A stretch of DNA of 64,000 nt. It comes from Galerina marginata. Its lineage: Eukaryota; Basidiomycota; Agaricomycetes; Agaricales; Galerinaceae. The stretch is from positions 1,054,001-1,118,000 of the forward strand of contig JAECYW010000013.1 in the NCBI GenBank assembly GCA_023014335.1. Direction: 5' to 3'. The notes under the pieces are model-generated. The model was not told the DNA's origin and did no database searches. It was given only the letters and a program-made list of their open reading frames with translations. The position numbers and the translations under genes are program-made. This document shows positions 59,240 through 64,000 of the stretch, one piece after another (position 1 is the stretch's first letter; every line of letters starts with the position of its first letter).

Positions 59240-60480
59240 GTGGAAAGGTCGTTATGTAGAGCTCGAGTGGTCGGACGAACATTTTTCTCCCGACTGTTCG
59301 GAAGGGTGGATGTTGTCAGTGTTTGTACAAACATACGAATCTGTTATCTGCGTCAAAACCAATGTGCTGAACGGTGCTTCACTTGGTACTTGGTTGAAAT
59401 GAAAAACAGTCTCTGTATTTCGGGTGGGCTCTGTGGTTTCGGGAAGCGTAGATTTTGTGAGTTCTTCCTCGCGTCTGACAAGGGCGTTGTAAACGTATAG
59501 GTGATGATCACTTGAAGGTTACCTGCTGCCAAAGAGATTGCAGTCTGTGATACTGAGTCTGAAATTGGTTGATTGCATTGGAAGACATACGTCAAACAAA
59601 GTATTGAAACACGACGCGTAGATTTTGTCTGGCAAGGTTCCAGCTCGCTAGCGCGGATTGGAACACCGCGCATCCAACCGTGACGGTAATCGTCAACGTA
59701 CTAGCTGCAAAGCTTGTCAGAATGTGGCGGCGCTGTTTTTTCAGAAGCCTAATGTGCCATATTATTTATAGGGGTGGCGGCGAGACAGGAGTCGGAAAAA
59801 AAGTTTGCTTTGGGGGCTTAGGTCAGGCTTGCCGTACTTCGGGTGTTCGGATCGTAAATATCTGTCGTGATTACAACTCTGAGCGCAGGAGTCCAGAAGC
59901 GGCTTGGACCAGAATAAAATTTTAATGGCAGACTCTAGCGATAGCGAGCGCTATAATAATGCGGCTACACCTGCAATGAAATGAGTTACCAACCTACTTG
60001 GAGTTGAATAACCAACACTTACCAGATTCCGACGAAAAACAATATTAGACAGCCAGTATGAGATTGCCACACCTGTATGAGAACTAAATATGGAGCCTGT
60101 GGACAGCCCAGAAATAAGTATGATAATTTACGAGGTGTGGACGTTATACAGACCAGGAGGTGCGTATGAGAACCACATTAGCGGCCAAAGTCTATCAATG
60201 TGGCAAGGCCAGCGATGTAATCAACCCACCGAAGTCGCTGGATATGCCTCCGATAGTAAACCTGAACCGGGTGAGGAAAATGACCATCACATGAAGCACT
60301 GTGACCAAAACTACGAGCAGGAGTATCCTTGGAATCAGATCCCTGACAGAAATTAAACTTAATAGAACTGACATACCATTGAGAGCAAGGCCGAAGCTGA
60401 GTGCCAACAGTGTTGGTCGAGTATTCGATAAGTTTTCTCGTGCTTGTTAGGATAATTTGGGAAAGAATCCCAGGGGTGTT
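59240..60480 (-). pseudogene. Seven-helix membrane protein copy 3, decayed
   Basis: Homologous segments occur in the right order but in shifting frames. LALSFGLALN joins VLVTVLHVMVIFLTRFRF. One base is missing compared with copy 1 near 60260, so the next part, VYYRRHIQRLRWVDYIAGLA, is in another frame. A deletion of about 7 bases near 60180 then disrupts the equivalent of DLGYLPLMW. The segment between the third helix and the Cys-rich loop has lost about 100 bases near 59910. AAGNLQVIITYT and a tail with LPETTE, NQVPSEAPFSTLVLTQIT remain, the tail again in a different frame. No usable start is present. At least four lesions make it non-functional. It is the sister of the copies at 51814, 54518 and 63467. 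Confidence 0.78.
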
Positions 60481-61340
60481 CACGGAGGGCCCGGGCTACA
60501 GCTTTGAGTTTCCCGTTGGAGTGTATCCTTTCGCATGGCGGTGGACCCTCAATGGGTGACAAATACAAGCCAGCGGCGACCAAGTGGCCTTCTTGGAGGA
60601 GCATTCATCGGTTCGGTGCAGTGCTAGTTTGTCTTCCCGCTACTGCTCGTATCAAACCGACAAAAGAGCGACTATAGTCTATAGTCCGGATCCTCGACTT
60701 CTCGTTTTTGCAGGCTCGATAGCCTGACTGAGATGTGGAATGAAAAAGGGATGGTTTGAAGACCTGTTGACCATTTTTTCTCGACATATTTCACTGAGCA
60801 GTAAGATCTAGTGAGATCTTAGGGTTCAGAGGAGGACCGGGAGGCGACTCTTCATAGTTGACACGAGAGTCTGGCAGAACCGTCTGGGCGTCCACGCGAG
60901 TCGGTCGGGCCGGTATGGGCGCAGAATCCTGACGCGATCGCGTGATTCGCGTCTTTCCATTGTTCCAACTACATTTTGCCTACAGTAGTCCTGTGCAGTC
61001 ACTGTAGTGTGCACCTCATCAGCTCTTTCCAGACACACCGTGCTCACACTTTTCGGAACCGAGAGTATATGCTTTTCGAAAGTGAGAGCGGGAAGCAAGC
61101 TACCTCTTTCACTCCTACCTTGTCTTCTGCGTTGCCAGCTCAGTGGATAGGAAATTGAATTCACCGACTCCTTAGGTCGTTTTCGAGTCAGGTAATTATC
61201 TGTCGATATCTGTCGATTAAACTTTTTTCATCTTTAGGCAATGACTTGACCCGTTTTTACCTCTTATTAGCCCCCTATCCTATCTCGCGAAAGAATCGCA
61301 GACTTCCGTCCAGCTTTCGCCTACCTTTGAATTCCTTTCG
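60481..61340. other. Region between seven-helix pseudogene and F-box gene 2
   Basis: No gene supported. A short stretch near 60770-60800 (TTTTTTCTCGACATATTTCACTGAG) resembles the flank of copy 1 near 53670-53700, consistent with duplicated flanking DNA. Confidence 0.35.
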
Positions 61341-63024
61341 ATGGCTCTCATACATAGCGAACCAGATTCTTCTGATCTGCCGATATCTCCTCAATCCCAG
61401 GTGTTCGACAACTCGGATCTCCTGGAATCTGTGTTCTCTTTCTTCCATGTGCCACAGAAAGAGGGGGACCTTACTTATCGCATCCCAGCGCCCGACTCTC
61501 AACACCTTCTCTGGGCCGCGCTCACTTGCAAGAAATTTTTCGATCCTGCCATGAACATTTTGTGGAGGTCCATGGACTCGTGGACAACAGTTCTGAAGCT
61601 TATTCCGTCGCTCACTTTACAGTCGAATATTTATGTGAGTCTACCATTCAGCTTCTCAATGTGACGTGGCTTATGTCGCGCAATACTATTAGACTACCAC
61701 GGAACTTGTTTTAGAGCAACAACTTCAAAGATTAAATATGTATACCCGCCGTGTTAGACGCCTTCAGGTCACCAAATTTGCTCAATTTGTGTCCGCCCAT
61801 ATCTATTCTTCTATCTCACGTTCTCATCACTATAAACTTTTCCCTGGCCTCACGACATTGAACATTCCGGCGTTTGGACGGTTATATCACGACAATCTCA
61901 ACGCGCTTGATCATACACCGTCTTCGACACTGTCTGCAGTCCATATAGGCGGGTTGATCCCTTCTACGGAAGTGTCTGCTGCCTCTTTACTCTTCAGCAT
62001 CTCCCTGGAAGCGAAGTCTTTGGTAGAACTCCACCTATCAGGCCAGCTCACCAAAGTCTCTCTAAACATTTTGGACGGTTTCCGTAACCTAGAAACCCTG
62101 GTTTTAGCCGTCGAACAATCAGTTCTTACAGATGATTTTCTGAATAAATGTTCCAGACTTGCAGGTCTGAAATCTTTGTGTTTGAAGCTCGATGAAAAAA
62201 CTCCTTTCATATGCTCATCACCAAAACCAGCAAACTTCGAGGCTCTCCAAAAGTTTGGGATTTATGGGACTGGAGCTCATATCCTCCTTATCCTCGGATC
62301 AATACATACAACTCACCTGGAAGTCATCCAACTCAAGTTCTCCTTGCTTGAGCGAGATGGATCATTTACATTGGTGCAACGTTGTCTTGATCGATGCTCA
62401 CAGCTCAATGTTGCATCTGTTCAAGTTGAAGTCGATGTTTCAAGTGGTATCCGACTGGACTCAAAAGCTCTCCTAGCCTTCCAAAGTTGCAAACGACTCA
62501 GTCATCTGGACGTCCCTGTCCAATCTCTTACAAAATTGAAGATGGTCGACCTTTGTGGAAATGGGGAGTGGCGATCTATCGTAGTCCTGAAACTTAAATG
62601 CGATGGAGTGGGAGCCGAAGACACTGGTTTATCTATATATGACCTACTCATTCTCGCAAAGTCGTGCCCCAATTTGAGAAGCCTTGCTATCTCACTCGGA
62701 TCCATCGTCAAAGGCGCTGACGATATTCGAATGTTGGAATCCTGTATCACGGAATCCTCCTTGTTAGAACACAAACTCAAAGACCTCGAGATTTTACCAT
62801 TGATATCACGGCCTCAGGACCTCGCCAATGGGACCCGCGATAAGACCATCAAGGACGCAGTTGTTGTTTCTCAATTCATCAATAACCTCTTCCCAAGCCT
62901 CGATAGGCTGACCTTTCCGGAGCCGAAAAACGATTGGCTCGAGGGGGTAAAGTCCATGCTCAAGGTTTATCGCGAAATAAGGGACAAATGTAAAGATCCC
63001 GTTGTTCGTCAAGGACGTGCATAA
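61341..63024 (+). CDS. F-box / LRR-like protein, array copy 2
   Basis: Two exons (61341-61634 and 61693-63024) give 541 residues. The F-box is SQVFDNSDLLESVFSFFHV with LLWAALTCKKFFDPAMNILW, matching copy 1 closely at this point. The leucine-rich part includes LFPGLTTLNIPAF, LVELHLSGQLTKVSLNILDG, LETLVLAVEQS, LAGLKSLCLKLDE and CPNLRSLAISLGS. It ends LFPSLDRLTFPEPKNDWLEG and VKSMLKVYREIRD. Unlike copy 1 it has no obvious extra N-terminal exon. Its C-terminal motif (DWLEGVKSML) equals DWYEGVGSMI in copy 1. Probable SCF substrate receptor with unknown target. Frame intact. Confidence 0.85.
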
Positions 63025-63261
63025 TGATAATTTCTAAGCTCCAGCAGAGTATGCTTTCCATAATTAGTTGCTTCGTCATTGCATTCCTTTAAATTGTGGA
63101 TTTAACGTTGTAGAATCTACAGGTTGTGAAAGCAACCTCCGCAAAAGGATCTTTGAATATACTTATGTCGTCGCAGATCGTTGAAAGCGAGAAAGCAAAA
63201 GGGAACCCTGTATAAACTCATATGAGTAGAACTAGAGTCGGGGTATTAGGGGAACCAGTGA

Positions 63262-63330
63262 AGTCCTTGTATGTATTTGTGAACATCGGAGAAGAGGCCC
63301 AAAGTGTGTATGGATTACATGGCACCGGGT
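63262..63330 (+). pseudogene. GatA-like fossil 2
   Basis: In the plus frame the stretch reads VNIGEEAQSVYGLHGT, aligning with [16 protein letters not shown] of the intact GatA. The base match GTGAAC-T-GG-AAGA-G-CCAAA is stronger than the protein match. It lies between the F-box gene ending at 63024 and the seven-helix copy whose stop is at 63467, the same place as fossil 1 in its unit. The match is short and could in part be chance; the repeated context is the main support. Confidence 0.5.
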
Positions 63331-63466
63331 ATTTGCGCTCGCTCGAGCATCATAAATATCGCGATTGGTCGACTGATAGGTATCTAATATATAGAGTATA
63401 TACAAGTTAAGTTGCACTGCTTCAGATGCTGGCAATGTTTCATGGCGCAAATGACTGGGAAGGATT

Positions 63467-64000
63467 TCAAATAGAACTCGAGTCAGTGGAATAATAAGAG
63501 GATTGCCTTTCTCTTCGTGAGTCGAAGGTGTGGATATTGCTGTTGCCAGTATAAACATATGCATCCGACAATTGCGTTAAAACCAATGTGCTGAGGGCCG
63601 GCTCACTTGGTACTTGGTTTGAGTGAAATGTGGGCTCGGTATTGGCGTTTGTCTCTGTGGTTTCAGGAGGCGTCGACCTTGTGAGCTCTTCCTGCCGTCT
63701 GGCAAGAATTTTGTAGATGTATGTGATAACCACGAGGAGATTACAGGCAGTTAGAGATATTGCTGCCTATAGCACGAACGTACTGAGTGAGAAATCGAAT
63801 AAAGGTCATTGAATAGCACACCTCGAAGTATCGGACAAGGATGCGTAGGTACTGTCTAGCGGGATCCCACCTCGCGGGACCAAATTGGACTATAGCACAT
63901 CCAAGCGTCGCAGTGGTTGTCAATGCGCTCGCTGCAAAACCTGCTAGAATAAGGCGACGTTGATTTTTCGGAAGCCTGACGCGCCATAATTTGTACAGCG
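63467..64000 (-). CDS. Seven-helix membrane protein, copy 4 (5' part outside window)
   Basis: The window contains only the C-terminal third. The visible part is LYKLWRVRLPKNQRRLILA, GFAASALTTTATLGCAIVQF, PARWDPARQYLRILVRYFE, then after a GTGTGC...TAG intron AAISLTACNLLVVITYIYKI. The tail has RSTPPETTE and NQVPSEPALSTLVLTQLSDA, ending SSYYSTDSSSI. No defect in this portion. It corresponds closely to copy 1 and, with fossil 2, repeats the GatA-to-receptor arrangement. The N-terminal helices and start codon lie beyond the right edge. Confidence 0.77.

Noticed and set aside
1..64000. Mobile elements, CRISPR arrays and secondary-metabolite core genes
   Set aside because: No reverse transcriptase, transposase, long terminal repeats, regularly spaced repeats, polyketide synthase, peptide synthetase or terpene cyclase motifs were seen in the frames examined.

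Overview
This window is nuclear DNA from a mushroom-forming basidiomycete (Agaricomycetes-like). The evidence is many short GT-AG introns of about 45-70 nt, compact genes on both strands, and protein families typical of that group: F-box and BTB expansions, a survivin-like Bir1, a Rom2-type Rho1 exchange factor, and YAT-family amino-acid permeases. I saw no bacterial, viral or transposon genes, no CRISPR array and no convincing RNA gene.

Layout. 1-2940 (-) is a WAPL cohesin-release factor, cut by the window edge. It is divergent from BIR1 (3094-5704, +). The 153 bp between them carries an MluI cell-cycle box and an E2F-like site. 7463-9119 (+) is an F-box protein and 9241-10755 (-) a UBA/zinc-finger/UBX protein. 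11711-12543 (+) is a four-helix membrane protein with a frame problem. 13230-19395 (+) is a DEP-DH-DH-PH-CNH Rho1 exchange factor. 19870-21169 (+) is a ZNF511-like protein. Three tandem BTB genes lie at 21495-26547 (+). After a 2.5 kb gene-poor stretch comes a GC-rich intronless disordered-protein gene (29065-30936, +). 32450-38379 (-) is an inverted second copy of the Rho1 exchange factor. Next are a METTL2/TRM140-type tRNA m3C methyltransferase (38816-40483, +), an amino-acid permease (40670-43494, -), GPATCH1 (44804-47864, +), MAK11 (47968-49605, -) and the mitochondrial amidotransferase subunit GatA/HER2 (49778-51755, +).

The right-hand 12 kb is a duplicated, still evolving array. Fungal-rhodopsin-like seven-helix genes on the minus strand (51814-53138, 54518-55897, a pseudogene near 59240-60480, and a truncated copy from 63467) alternate with F-box/LRR-like genes on the plus strand (56968-58793 and 61341-63024). 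Two short GatA-like fossils sit beside the third and fourth seven-helix copies in the same convergent arrangement as the intact GatA and the first copy. This points to a GatA-plus-receptor block that was copied in tandem with F-box genes, in a unit of about 4.2-4.4 kb, after which the extra GatA copies decayed.

Functionally the left part combines chromosome segregation (WAPL, BIR1) and ubiquitin/p97 biology (F-box, UBX). The middle is dominated by cell-wall-integrity signalling (two Rho1 exchange factors) and lineage-specific BTB proteins. Then come RNA and translation housekeeping genes (METTL2, GPATCH1, MAK11, GatA) and finally the accessory array.
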